In this document: piece by piece, positions 11,377-19,410 of the stretch
Layout of the letters: each line of letters starts with the position of its first letter
Numbering within the stretch: the first letter of the stretch is position 1
Source of the DNA: Saprospiraceae bacterium
Lineage (GTDB): Bacteria; Bacteroidota; Bacteroidia; Chitinophagales; Saprospiraceae
Direction: 5' to 3'
NCBI GenBank assembly: GCA_016717105.1
Contig: JADKGF010000014.1
Coordinates: forward strand, 70,040 to 134,039
DNA: 64,000 bases
Notes under the pieces: generated by a model
Database searches by the model: none
The model's input: only the letters and a program-made list of their open reading frames with translations
What the model was told of the DNA's origin: nothing
Translations under genes and position numbers: made by a program

Positions 11377-12372
11377 ATGGCACGTAAAAATTATTTAGCA
11401 ATACTAATTCTGTTAGCATTTAATACATTAACTTTAGTATCTCAAGATCTACGAAAATACTATGAGAATGTATTTATATCCGAAAAATTTATATTTCAAA
11501 ATGAGTTTGATTCCGCATTTGTTTACTATAATAAAGCCAATCATGTTAGAAATCTATTTCTTCAAGATGCATATAATGCAGCCTTAACTAGTGTAAAAAT
11601 TGGTGAATATACGCATGCCAATTTGTATATCAAAAAAATGATTCAGAAAGGAATTTCATATAAATATTTCAAGAAAGATACCAATTTTATTAACTTGGTT
11701 AAAAGCAAATATTGGGATGAAGATGTATTTAATGATGTGAAACCATTGTACAATGTTAATTTGCATAATTTTCTATTGAATTTGCTTGAAAAAGATCAGG
11801 ATTGCAGGAAAAGTAATATTGACGAAAAATTAAGAATTGATGTTGATATCGCCATAGGAAGAATTATTGATAGCTTATTTGCTACTTATGGATATTTATC
11901 AGAAGAGTTGATTGGTGTATTTCCCAAAGATAACGAACATTTTCCAATTGGTTGGTCACCTTTGGACGTGATTTTAATACATCAAGTCAAATTGTTTAAT
12001 AGTAAATATAAGGACTTTTTTGAAAAATCTGTACTTGACGGTAGTATGGAAAATAAAGTTTTGGCTATGCACTCTACAAATTTTTTAAATGACTCAAATT
12101 ACATATTCAAATGTTTCTATTTAGGCAATTGTGATGTTTTGAAAATAGGTAAACACTATTTTACTTGTGGTGAAGATTTAGAAATATTAGTAAATAAAAA
12201 TAGACTTAGAATTTTCATGCCACCACTATCTCATTCTATCAAATCTGTCCAGTTAAAATTACTGTACTCTGATTTTAAAATTGGATACAAGCCTGCTGAG
12301 TATGAAAATTTAGATGAATTTAAAATAGACAAGAAGATAGAGGAAACTAAAAAAAGATTACAAGATAATTGA
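11377..12372 (+). CDS. Secreted hypothetical protein with a TPR-like N-terminal part
   Basis: 331 residues with an N-terminal signal peptide (basic MARKN, then a hydrophobic stretch to about residue 23). The region after it (EKFIFQNEFDSAFVYYNKA, followed by DAYNAALTSVKIGEYTHAN) looks like one or two degenerate tetratricopeptide helices. The rest has no domain I know. Proteins of this build are common as paralogues in Bacteroidota and usually have no known function. It is alone, 171 bases after the lipoprotein gene and on the same strand. Confidence 0.6.
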   Translation: MARKNYLAILILLAFNTLTLVSQDLRKYYENVFISEKFIFQNEFDSAFVYYNKANHVRNLFLQDAYNAALTSVKIGEYTHANLYIKKMIQKGISYKYFKKDTNFINLVKSKYWDEDVFNDVKPLYNVNLHNFLLNLLEKDQDCRKSNIDEKLRIDVDIAIGRIIDSLFATYGYLSEELIGVFPKDNEHFPIGWSPLDVILIHQVKLFNSKYKDFFEKSVLDGSMENKVLAMHSTNFLNDSNYIFKCFYLGNCDVLKIGKHYFTCGEDLEILVNKNRLRIFMPPLSHSIKSVQLKLLYSDFKIGYKPAEYENLDEFKIDKKIEETKKRLQDN

Positions 12373-12462
12373 ACTACAAACCCATTAGTTCTTCTTTCTC
12401 TGAGACAATTTTATAAAGTGTAAAGAAGTAAGAAAAAATTATAAACAATTTTCTATAATCAC

Positions 12463-12493
12463 TAAATATTTATTGTTTATCAATAAATATTTA
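12463..12493. promoter_or_regulatory. 13-bp inverted repeat, probable operator
   Basis: Two perfect 13-base arms (12463-12475 and 12481-12493, TAAATATTTATTG and its complement) are separated by five bases. The palindrome fills the space between the -33 and -7 boxes of the promoter for the DUF2975/HTH pair, where a repressor would block RNA polymerase. The HTH protein encoded downstream is the obvious candidate binder. Confidence 0.7.
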
Positions 12494-12502
12494 TTACTTT
12501 TG
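12473..12502 (+). promoter_or_regulatory. Promoter of the DUF2975/HTH pair
   Basis: TTG at 12473-12475, a 19-base spacer, then TACTTTTG at 12495-12502. This fits the Bacteroidota -33/-7 consensus and spacing exactly, 28 bases before the start codon at 12531. Confidence 0.75.
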
Positions 12503-12530
12503 CAACTTAAAGTAAATTCATGATCTTTAT

Positions 12531-13010
12531 ATGAAAAGTGTTTCAGTAGTATTTCTCCAAGCCGTGATCGTGCTTATCGGCATTGTGGCGATGGCTATTT
12601 TGCTATATTTTCCAACGACAGAAGGACGGGCCGCAAACTTAGATTTGATTAGCATTTACGCAGATCCACTTATTTTGTATGTGTATGTTGCGTCTATCGC
12701 ATTTTTTGTTGCGCTGTACCAAGCCTTCAAATTACTTGGATACATTGGTCAAAATAAAGTGTTCTCTCCAAAATCAGTGGATGCATTGAAGTGTATCAAG
12801 TATTGTGCTATCGTACTTAGTATCTTGATAGTGATGGCAGGACTTTTTATCCGACTGTTTCATGAGAAAGAAGATGACCCAGCAGGTTTTCTTGCGCTTT
12901 GTATAGTAACTACTTTTGCTTCTATCGTAGTGGCAACAGCTGCGGCAGTTTTTGAGAAACTCCTGCAAAATGCCACTGATATGAAATCTGAAAATGACTT
13001 AACAATATAA
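12531..13010 (+). CDS. DUF2975 family membrane protein
   Basis: A 159-residue integral membrane protein with four hydrophobic segments (about residues 5-25, 48-70, 85-108 and 120-142). The pattern LGYIGQNKVFSPKSVDALKCIKYCA between the second and third is typical of DUF2975. Members are regularly encoded next to a small YozG-like HTH protein, as here (3-base gap to the next gene). The function is unknown; the pair is thought to be regulatory. It is transcribed from a promoter with an embedded palindrome. Confidence 0.8.
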   Translation: MKSVSVVFLQAVIVLIGIVAMAILLYFPTTEGRAANLDLISIYADPLILYVYVASIAFFVALYQAFKLLGYIGQNKVFSPKSVDALKCIKYCAIVLSILIVMAGLFIRLFHEKEDDPAGFLALCIVTTFASIVVATAAAVFEKLLQNATDMKSENDLTI

Positions 13011-13013
13011 GCT

Positions 13014-13226
13014 ATGCCAATTATTGTAAACTTAGACGTGATGATGGCAAAACGAAAAATGTCGTTGAATGAGCTTTCTGAAAGCGTTGACTTGACATTA
13101 TCTAACCTTTCGATCTTAAAGACTGGAAAAGCGAAAGCAATACGATTTAGTACCTTAGAAGCCATTTGTAAAGCATTGAACTGCCAACCTGGAGACATTT
13201 TGGAATATGTAGTAGACGAAAAATAA
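13014..13226 (+). CDS. Small Cro/CI-type HTH regulator (YozG-like)
   Basis: 70 residues forming little more than an HTH_3/HTH_26 domain: MMAKRKMSLNELSESVDL, then the recognition region TLSNLSILKTGKAKAIRFSTLEAICKALN cut by the usual turns, and the family end CQPGDILEYV. It is a DNA-binding protein encoded with a DUF2975 membrane protein. By position, it probably binds the 12463-12493 palindrome and controls its own operon. Confidence 0.85.
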   Translation: MPIIVNLDVMMAKRKMSLNELSESVDLTLSNLSILKTGKAKAIRFSTLEAICKALNCQPGDILEYVVDEK

Positions 13227-13292
13227 CTTTAAGCCGCTGTCAAGCATTTTAGTAAATATTTCCTATTTGAATGGTGCATCAAATTTCTAAAA

Positions 13293-13390
13293 ATCGAATG
13301 TCCAAGGTTTCTTCACATTTTCTGATAAAAATAATACCAAATCATTCACAAATTTAAAAAGTGCACTTATATTTGAGTAGTTTTTGGGGC
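13293..13390 (+). repeat. Dispersed promoter-bearing repeat, copy 1
   Basis: Aligns with 17472-17565 and 19183-19285 along its length (shared blocks include ATCGA-TG, TTTC-TCCACATT, TGATTAAAAT, ATCATT, AATTAAAAA and CTTATATTTG-GTAG-TTTTGGGGC). Near the end is TATATTTG (13368-13375), a -7-like box; the TTG of the other copies is lost here. It precedes a short ORF and the DUF488 operon. Confidence 0.75.
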
Positions 13391-13521
13391 TATTTATCAT
13401 TTTGCAATATGGGAAAGTGAAAACCAAAATAGATAGTTGGTGTGAGAATCTAAGTTTTCCTGTTTCGAACGCTAATTAAACGTTTAATCACTGATAAAGT
13501 AGAAATAAGGTAACAATAAAC

Positions 13522-13665
13522 GTGTTCAATCATTATAATGAAGATATTCAATGGATTAAAGAAGATTTTGAGAGGAAATATATCGAATATGCAAGATTAC
13601 GTGAATCCAATTGTTGGGAAGCATTTGAACACAAAAGAAACAGATCTCGTAAAATAAAAACATGA
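13522..13665 (+). CDS. 47-residue ORF overlapping the DUF488 start
   Basis: Starts with GTG at 13522 and ends with a TGA that overlaps the next start codon (ATGA at 13662-13665), suggesting translational coupling. The product is hydrophilic and charged (QWIKEDFERKYIEYARLRE). A degenerate relative is found after repeat copy 3 (19285-19401), which supports either a real small gene or part of the mobile unit. The function is unknown. Confidence 0.45.
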   Translation: MFNHYNEDIQWIKEDFERKYIEYARLRESNCWEAFEHKRNRSRKIKT

Positions 13666-14213
13666 CAGATACAACAATATATTCAATAGGACACGGAAAC
13701 AAGAAGATTGAAGACTTCATTTCTGAGTTGATGTCTTTTGATATTGAGTATCTTCTTGATATCCGCTCAAAACCTTATTCAAAATGGAATCCTCAATACA
13801 ATCAAGCAGCACTTGAAATGGAATTGAAAAACAATGGTATAACCTATGTTTTTGTTGGTGACACTCTTGGTGGACTACCACAAGATAGAAGTTGTTACGA
13901 CTATAATGGAAAGGTCGTTTATGATCTAATCAAAGAAAAAGACTTTTTCAAACAAGGACTTGAAAGATTGACAACGGCCCACCAAAAAAGAATCCACCTT
14001 GCAATTATGTGTAGCGAGTCCAAACCAGAAGAATGCCATAGAAGCAAGTTGATCGGACAAGAACTGCTGAATAAAGAAATATCACTAAAACACATTGTCT
14101 CGAAAAAAAGGATAAAGTCCCAACAAACCGTAATGAATGAACTAACAAAAGGTAAAGGAACCGTTGACCTTTTTGGTAATGAGATTGATTTTATATCAAG
14201 AAAATCGTACTAA
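13662..14213 (+). CDS. DUF488 family protein (first of a pair)
   Basis: 183 residues. It begins with the DUF488 pattern TIYSIGHGNKKIEDFISEL, then LLDIRSKPYSKWNPQYN and the later CSESKPEECHRSKLIG near residue 117, with conserved cysteines and histidine. The family is widespread and has no firmly established activity, although an enzymatic role has been proposed. The stop codon is directly followed by the next ATG (TAA then ATG at 14214), so it forms a tight operon with another DUF488 protein and a dual-OB protein. Confidence 0.85.
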   Translation: MTDTTIYSIGHGNKKIEDFISELMSFDIEYLLDIRSKPYSKWNPQYNQAALEMELKNNGITYVFVGDTLGGLPQDRSCYDYNGKVVYDLIKEKDFFKQGLERLTTAHQKRIHLAIMCSESKPEECHRSKLIGQELLNKEISLKHIVSKKRIKSQQTVMNELTKGKGTVDLFGNEIDFISRKSY

Positions 14214-14689
14214 ATGGAATTTTTCACAATCGGAGTTTATAACTCTACAGAGCAAGTGTACTTTGACAAACTCACAGAAAATCGCATTGACACCTTCTGC
14301 GATATACGTCAACGTAGAGGCGTAAGGGGAGCAAATTATGCTTTTGTAAATAGAAATAGACTACAAGAAAAGCTTAACAAGCTTGATATCAACTATGGTC
14401 ACGTTCTAGATTTAGCACCAACTAAAGAAATCCGAAAGCTTCAAAAAGAAGCAGATGCACAACAAGGAGAATTAAAAAGAGAAAGAAACAAGCTTGGAAA
14501 GGTTTCACAATTGCGTACAAAGACCGAATTCTAAGCAATTTTGATTTCGATAATTTTATTTACAAGCTTAATGAAATTGGTGCAAATCGAGTAGTTCTTT
14601 TTTGTGTCGAAGAAAAACCAGAAGCTTGTCATAGGTCAATAGTTACGGACATACTCGAAAAACTTGGATATAATATCACTCATTTATAA
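14214..14689 (+). pseudogene. Second DUF488 family protein, one frameshift
   Basis: The first frame (14214-14534) reads MEFFTIGVYNSTEQ and CDIRQRRGVRGANYAFVN, the N-terminal DUF488 pattern. After a shift near 14505-14515 it continues in another frame with AYKDRILSNFDF and the conserved FCVEEKPEACHRSIVTD, ending at 14689. The full product would be about 158 residues, slightly shorter than its neighbour. Its stop overlaps the next start (TAATG). Since both halves are conserved, a single-base sequencing error is likely. Confidence 0.8.
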
Positions 14690-15360
14690 TGGAAATTTTA
14701 ATCACATCTAAAACGCATAAAGGAAATGCAGCTTGTATAGGTGGATTAGTTCTAAATAACAATAGGTTAGTAAGATTATTAAACCCAGGAAATTGGGACC
14801 AATATGCTGATACTGATTTAGATATCGGTGATGTATGGGACATTCAATTTGTAGATAGAGAAGATACTGTACCACCTCATATTGAAGATATTATTATCCA
14901 AAACCGAATATATATAAGAGATATAGGCGATATTTCAACTTACTTAAGAAATTGTGGAGTTATGATATACCGAGGTGAACCTACAGCAATATTTGGTGGC
15001 CGACTTGGATGGACAGGCAACGGTAGTGGTTACATTAGTAACAAAGATAATCTACCTGAAAACAGTGTTGGTTTTTGGATTTCTGACCAAGATTTAATAT
15101 TGGACAAAGATAATAAGCATTATAATTACCCTACAGCAAATGTTTTTGCAAGAACTAAACATTTTCCATATGTTGGTTTTGAACCAAATGTTGAAGTGAT
15201 ACCTAGTGGAACATTAATGAGAGTTTCATTAGCAAGATGGTGGTGCCCTGAAGATTCAGATTTGCCTGAAAGGTGCTATCTACAACTATCAGGTTGGTAT
15301 GGATTAGGTAAACAGCAAGCCAAAACTGACGACTATGAATATGACGATTTGCCAATTTGA
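14689..15360 (+). CDS. Dual OB-domain-type protein in the DUF488 operon
   Basis: 223 residues, beta-rich and soluble. The opening MEILITSKTHKGNAACIGGLVLNN-like strand pattern, the repeated strand/turn structure and late SLARWWCPEDSDLPERCYLQLSGWYG fit what I recall as the dual OB domain proteins, which are usually encoded next to DUF488 genes. OB folds bind nucleic acid or nucleotides. It overlaps the preceding stop by one base, so all three genes are probably translated together. I am fairly sure of the operon, less so of the fold. Confidence 0.6.
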   Translation: MEILITSKTHKGNAACIGGLVLNNNRLVRLLNPGNWDQYADTDLDIGDVWDIQFVDREDTVPPHIEDIIIQNRIYIRDIGDISTYLRNCGVMIYRGEPTAIFGGRLGWTGNGSGYISNKDNLPENSVGFWISDQDLILDKDNKHYNYPTANVFARTKHFPYVGFEPNVEVIPSGTLMRVSLARWWCPEDSDLPERCYLQLSGWYGLGKQQAKTDDYEYDDLPI

Positions 15361-15375
15361 AAAAGAAAGCAAGAA

Positions 15376-15423
15376 ATGAGCAAAAACATTAGAGTTATTA
15401 TTGATACTAATCTATGGATAAGC
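15376..15423 (+). pseudogene. Truncated PIN-domain toxin remnant
   Basis: The first 16 residues, MSKNIRVIIDTNLWIS, are the classic N-terminus of a PIN-family toxin with the first metal-binding aspartate (VIIDTN). The homology stops there and the frame runs into the next gene's signal peptide. It follows the dual-OB gene after 15 bases, so a full PIN gene may once have been the fourth member of that operon. Confidence 0.55.
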
Positions 15424-15450
15424 AACTATTATAACTTTCAAAAAAAACTT

Positions 15451-16418
15451 ATGAAACACACTTTACTATTCATATTATATTTTCTGTCGTTTAGTCCATT
15501 GTTTGCTGACATCGCACCCAATCCAATAATGATACATGGTATTTACACGGTTAATGATTGCAAAATCCAAATGGTGAGTGAGTATGTTTTTGCAGACCTA
15601 TACAATGACTCTGCAAAAGTAGAATGCACTTTCAATCTACTGAATTTTGGAGATGCAACTGAAATTCAAATAGGATTTCCAGAAATGAATTTCCAATATT
15701 GGTCTATCGGTGAATATAGCCCTACTGATAAAGGAATTTTCAAAATTTATGTTGATGGAAAACTACTCAATGAAAATGATATTAAAGTCCCTGCCCAAAT
15801 GGAAAACATTTATCAGAAGTATATGTCTGTGTACTATTATGACAAAGAATATCAACGTAAACAAGATAGTATTTATACCTTCTACGGTATAAAAGTGAAA
15901 GGTAACAAAACAATATATCCTCCAGGAACCTATGAAAAGGCTGACAATGCATTAAAAAATTGTTTGAATGGCGAGATTCTAAACCTAATATCGGATCGGA
16001 GCTATGGAATGAGTTTAAAATCCAAAAAGAAAAAGGGAACTTTCCATGGTACGTATGGAATGTCAATTTTAATGAACTAGAAAGTAAACAAATCAAGGTA
16101 GTTTATACACTTCCTTCAGGTCTTGGTTATGGATCAAACTTCAGATACTTTAAATACATTTTGGAGACAGGTAGTGGTTGGTATAAAACGATTGAAAAGG
16201 CAGATATTAAACTTCAACTACATGACATTGATATTAAAACAATTGAAGAGATCAATTCAAATAATTTCAGTATTGACTCAACAAAAAAAACAATTACTTG
16301 GACGTTTACCGACTTAGAACCAACAAGTAAGGATGATATATATGTTCGATACTACAATGCCAAAGAAAGAAGACAATGGGAGAAGTATAAACGAAAGCGA
16401 GAAAAAGCCAGAAAATAA
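15451..16418 (+). pseudogene. Secreted hypothetical protein, one frameshift
   Basis: Starts with a clear signal peptide (MKHTLLFILYFLSFSPLFA, then DIAPNPI). The mature part is beta-rich, with a DIAPNP start reminiscent of DUF4424-like exported proteins. The frame breaks near 15951-15958 at a run of six A's. One more A joins it to the second frame (KKLFEWRDSKPNIGSELW onward), ending in a strongly basic tail (KRKREKARK) at 16418. The combined length is about 322 residues. The homopolymer position makes a sequencing error likely. The function is unknown. Confidence 0.6.
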
Positions 16419-16617
16419 AGATTTTCAAATCCTTAAATTGTTTCAGATAAATAGAAACACTCTCTACATCATTGTACATAACTTCTGATGGGGAAAGTAG
16501 TAACTTACATGATCTAGATAACTGTCCAACAATTTGTACAACTAATTTCTGTGTCGTACTTTTGTTATTCAAAGGCATACTCCAACTCTTAGTAGGTTTT
16601 AAAAAAATATATCCTGA

Positions 16618-16959
16618 ATGAGTCTGTTTTTAACATTAATTTTACCAATAATTGTTCAGTTGATACCTTTGGTATTATTACGACAATTGTGCAGACGAGA
16701 AAAGATGCTCAAAAACTTCAAATTGACACTTTTAGTGAGTTTCGTTTTGACAATGATAAGTGTGTTAACCATTTTTTATGCTATGAAAATTTCAATTTAC
16801 GGAATGACATTGAATAGACCTGAAGGTGAAGTCGGTTGCGTGACAGGAGCATCATTTTTTTTAATGACAGGTGTCGTGTTTTTTGTACTTACTTTTATTA
16901 ATGGTGTGATATATTCAATACAAAGTCATAATAATAATACCTTACATGAAAAATCGTGA
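16618..16959 (+). CDS. Small hypothetical membrane protein
   Basis: 113 residues with three hydrophobic segments (about 4-22, 36-58 and 75-100) joined by short basic loops (LCRREKMLKNFK). I recognise no family. It overlaps the next gene by 14 bases and so may be co-transcribed with it. Confidence 0.5.
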   Translation: MSLFLTLILPIIVQLIPLVLLRQLCRREKMLKNFKLTLLVSFVLTMISVLTIFYAMKISIYGMTLNRPEGEVGCVTGASFFLMTGVVFFVLTFINGVIYSIQSHNNNTLHEKS

Positions 16960-17375
16960 AATTTTAAGTTCAAGAATAATAAATTCGCCAGTAGAAACGG
17001 TCTATCAAGCTTTTGAAAATCCAAATCACTTAAAAAATTGGTGGGGACCAGAAGGTTTACAAACACGATTCATGAGTTCGATCTCAGGTCGGTGGAAATT
17101 GGATACTTACGATGCATGGACCCGAAAAAGGGAACTATGAAAATTCATCCGTATTCAAAACTGTTTTACCGAATAAACTCATAAGCTGGGAGCGAAAATC
17201 TCAACCATTATTTGATATGGAAATAGCGTTTGAAAAATTAGAAGAAAATAAAACGCAGATATTATTTAAAATGATATTCGCAACTGCTGAAGAATGCGAG
17301 AAAATGCGAAAGTTTGTAGAACCTAAAAACGAAGAAAATTTCAACAGATTAGAAAGAGAAATCAAAACTATGTAA
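16946..17375 (+). pseudogene. SRPBCC/AHSA1-like protein, two frameshifts
   Basis: The first part reads MKNREILSSRIINSPVETVYQAF and LKNWWGPEGL, and the last MHGPEKGNYENSSVFKTVLPNKLISWER through FATAEECEKMRKFVEPKNEENF. These are the usual pieces of the activator-of-Hsp90-ATPase-like START/SRPBCC family. Between 17064 and 17095 the frame changes twice, with a short middle piece (NTIHEFDLRS) in a third frame. The full protein would be about 143 residues, a normal length. Such small proteins form a ligand-binding cavity; the ligand is unknown. Confidence 0.75.
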
Positions 17376-17471
17376 AACGCAAGCCTAAGTTGGCGTAATT
17401 TGTGGCAGTGTCATAACCCATATCATCAGTCACGACGAGCTTCATAAATCTAATAGTTCTTATAGTAATAT

Positions 17472-17565
17472 ATCGATGTGTCAAGATTTCATCCACATTA
17501 TTTAGTTAATCGTATCAGATCATTGATCAAATTAAAAAATTACGCTTATATTTGGGTAGTTTTTG
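17472..17565 (+). repeat. Dispersed promoter-bearing repeat, copy 2
   Basis: Aligns with copies 1 and 3. It contains TTG at 17523-17525, a 21-base spacer and TATATTTG at 17547-17554, a good Bacteroidota promoter. It lies 77 bases before the methyltransferase gene, which it probably drives. Weak similarity to the sequence before copy 3 continues upstream to about 17433. Confidence 0.75.
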
Positions 17566-17641
17566 AAACTTTCCGAGTACAAAACGTAGAGTAATGCAGG
17601 AAACAGTAGAATAATATAAATACTTAATAATAAAGAGCATA

Positions 17642-18451
17642 ATGAATACGAATGCCGAATACAACTATATTGAGATAAACAAACACTCATGGAATAATAG
17701 AACAGACACACATTTAAATTCTGAATTTTATAATCTTGAAGGTTTTTTGAATGGAGATACTTCATTAAACTCGATTGAATTGGAGATACTTGAAGAAATT
17801 AAAGGGAAAAGCATTTTGCACTTGCAATGTCATTTTGGACAAGACACCATTTCTCTAAGTCGATTAGGCGCGGAAGTGACAGGTGTTGATTTGTCGGATA
17901 AAGCCATAGAGAGTGCAATAAAGATAGCCAAAGAAACAAACTCAAATACACAATTTATTTGTTGTGATTTATATGACTTGGAAAATCATCTTGACAAACA
18001 ATTCGATATAGTTTTTACCAGCTATGGAACTATAACATGGTTGCCCGATTTGGACAAATGGGGTAAATTGATTTCTAAATTTTTAAAACCAAACGGTAAA
18101 TTCATTTTTGTAGAATTTCATCCAGTAGTATGGATGTTCGATGATAATTTCGAAAAAATCGGATACAATTATTTTAATGTAGCTCCAATTGTTGAAACTG
18201 AAAACGGAACATACGCTGACAAAGATGCAAAAATCTCTCAATCTTATGTGACGTGGAATCATAGTATGAGCGAAGTTATAAGTAGCCTGATTGGTAATAA
18301 GATGGAAATTGTTGATTTTAAAGAATATGACTATTCTCCTTACAATGTTTTCAGGAACATGGTGGAATTTGAACCCAAAAAATTCCGAATAAAACATTTG
18401 GACGACAAAATTCCAATGGTATATTCCATTGTTGCGAAAAGAAAAATATAA
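17642..18451 (+). CDS. Class I SAM-dependent methyltransferase
   Basis: 269 residues. The SAM-binding motif I is changed to LHLQCHFGQDTISLSRLGAEV (near residue 60), followed by VTGVDLSDKAIESA (motif II with the acidic residue) and a motif IV region IVFTSYGTITWLPD. This variant is common in a Bacteroidota/Firmicutes group of small-molecule methyltransferases. The substrate is unknown. The gene is alone, between repeat copy 2 and the broken higBA region. Confidence 0.85.
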   Translation: MNTNAEYNYIEINKHSWNNRTDTHLNSEFYNLEGFLNGDTSLNSIELEILEEIKGKSILHLQCHFGQDTISLSRLGAEVTGVDLSDKAIESAIKIAKETNSNTQFICCDLYDLENHLDKQFDIVFTSYGTITWLPDLDKWGKLISKFLKPNGKFIFVEFHPVVWMFDDNFEKIGYNYFNVAPIVETENGTYADKDAKISQSYVTWNHSMSEVISSLIGNKMEIVDFKEYDYSPYNVFRNMVEFEPKKFRIKHLDDKIPMVYSIVAKRKI

Positions 18452-18485
18452 ACTAGCAAGATATTGCCAAAAGCAAGGCTGCCTT

Positions 18486-18550
18486 GGCATACCTGCTCAA
18501 ATCTTAATAAAAGACTATGAATCGACAACACACCATTCATAAACCTATCG
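18486..18550 (+). repeat. 65-bp repeat, copy A: displaced higA 3' end
   Basis: Nearly identical to 19103-19167, with a handful of substitutions. It would encode GIPAQILIKDYEST and a stop, the C-terminus of a HigA antitoxin, without the gene body. It lies just after the methyltransferase gene and, with copy B, brackets the higBA region. Confidence 0.8.
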
Positions 18551-18673
18551 CTTTTTTTTATTTATTTGGTAGGTAATTTGTCTTATACTATTAGAAAATA
18601 TTAAAAACTTGTACCCGTTTTGGGAACAAATTACTATCATTGTGGTGTTCAATGGCGACTTAAAGCACATTAA

Positions 18674-18802
18674 AAAGAAAAATTACTTTTATATATCGAA
18701 TTGCGACTAAAAATTGTATTTGTAATATGGTTTGGAACTCATTCAGAATATGATTTAATTGATGCTAAAACAATAAGTTATGCTAAGACCGATAAAAAGT
18801 AA
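18674..18802 (+). pseudogene. C-terminal remnant of a HigB-type toxin
   Basis: An open frame without a start codon ends with LKIVFVIWFGTHSEYDLIDAKTI, the conserved C-terminal signature of HigB family mRNA interferases (FxGTHxEYDxID). The N-terminal two thirds cannot be found; upstream is a stop and then AT-rich sequence. It overlaps the higA start by 23 bases, the usual higB-higA arrangement. The toxin is presumably inactive. Confidence 0.65.
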
Positions 18803-19159
18803 AGAAGAACATAGTATATATCTTTCAAGAGCATACGAGTTGATGCAATTGGACTTGAGCCCTAATTCAATAGAATCAGACGAATTGGAAGTTATCAGCA
18901 TACTAATCGAAGCCTATGAAAAGGAAAATTTCCCTATAGAATCTCCAAATCCAATCGAAGCAATACTGTTTAGAATAGAACAACTTGGAATGTCTAGCAG
19001 TGAATTGAATAAACTTCTTGGATCAAGATGTAGAACAAGTGAGATTTTAATGGGAAAAGAAAATTGAGTATTGGAATGATTAGAAAGCTACATGAAAAAC
19101 TGGGCATACCTGCACAAATCTTAATAAAAGACTATGAATCGACAGCACGCCATTCATAA
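18780..19159 (+). pseudogene. higA: HigA-type antitoxin, one frameshift
   Basis: The N-terminal part (MLRPIKSKEEHSIYLSRAYELM) and the helix-turn-helix region (IEQLGMSSSELNKLLGSRCRTSEIL) are typical of the larger HigA antitoxins. The frame ends early at 19067. One extra A near 19049 restores NGKRKLSIGMIRKLHEKLGIPAQILIKDY, the normal C-terminus, to 19159 (about 126 residues). HigA would bind HigB and repress the operon; here the toxin is truncated, so it may be a leftover or act only as a regulator. Confidence 0.75.
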
Positions 19160-19167
19160 ACCTATCG
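19103..19167 (+). repeat. 65-bp repeat, copy B: genuine higA 3' end
   Basis: Covers the last codons, stop and following bases of higA. Nearly identical to 18486-18550. It is directly followed by dispersed repeat copy 3. Confidence 0.8.
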
Positions 19168-19182
19168 GTTTTTATTGTATTA

Positions 19183-19285
19183 GATCGATGTATCAAGTTT
19201 TCATCCACATTTTTTGATTAAAATAATCCAGAATCATTGTTCAATTAAAAAAGGGAGCTTATATTTGGGTAGATTTTGGGGCTTA
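19183..19285 (+). repeat. Dispersed promoter-bearing repeat, copy 3
   Basis: The best-preserved copy. It has TTG at 19237-19239, a 20-base spacer, and TATATTTG at 19260-19267. It is followed at once by a short ORF and then by the nucleosidase gene, as copy 1 is followed by a short ORF and the DUF488 operon. Confidence 0.75.
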
Positions 19286-19401
19286 TGATTAGAAAGGGAA
19301 TAAGGATTATTATGAAGATGGTCAATGGATTAGGAAAGGCGGGAAAAGGAGATATATCGGAGATATACGCAAGATTGCATATATACAATTGTTATGATTA
19401 A
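19285..19401 (+). CDS. 38-residue ORF related to the ORF at 13522
   Basis: Starts with ATG inside the end of repeat copy 3 and stops nine bases before the next gene. Over about 75 bases its DNA resembles the 13522 ORF (TATGAAGAT--TCAATGGATTA and CGCAAGATT blocks). The matching protein frame is split between two frames (EDGQWIRK, then YARLHIYNC). It is probably a decayed form of the same small ORF. Confidence 0.3.
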   Translation: MIRKGIRIIMKMVNGLGKAGKGDISEIYARLHIYNCYD

Positions 19402-19410
19402 GAAATATAA

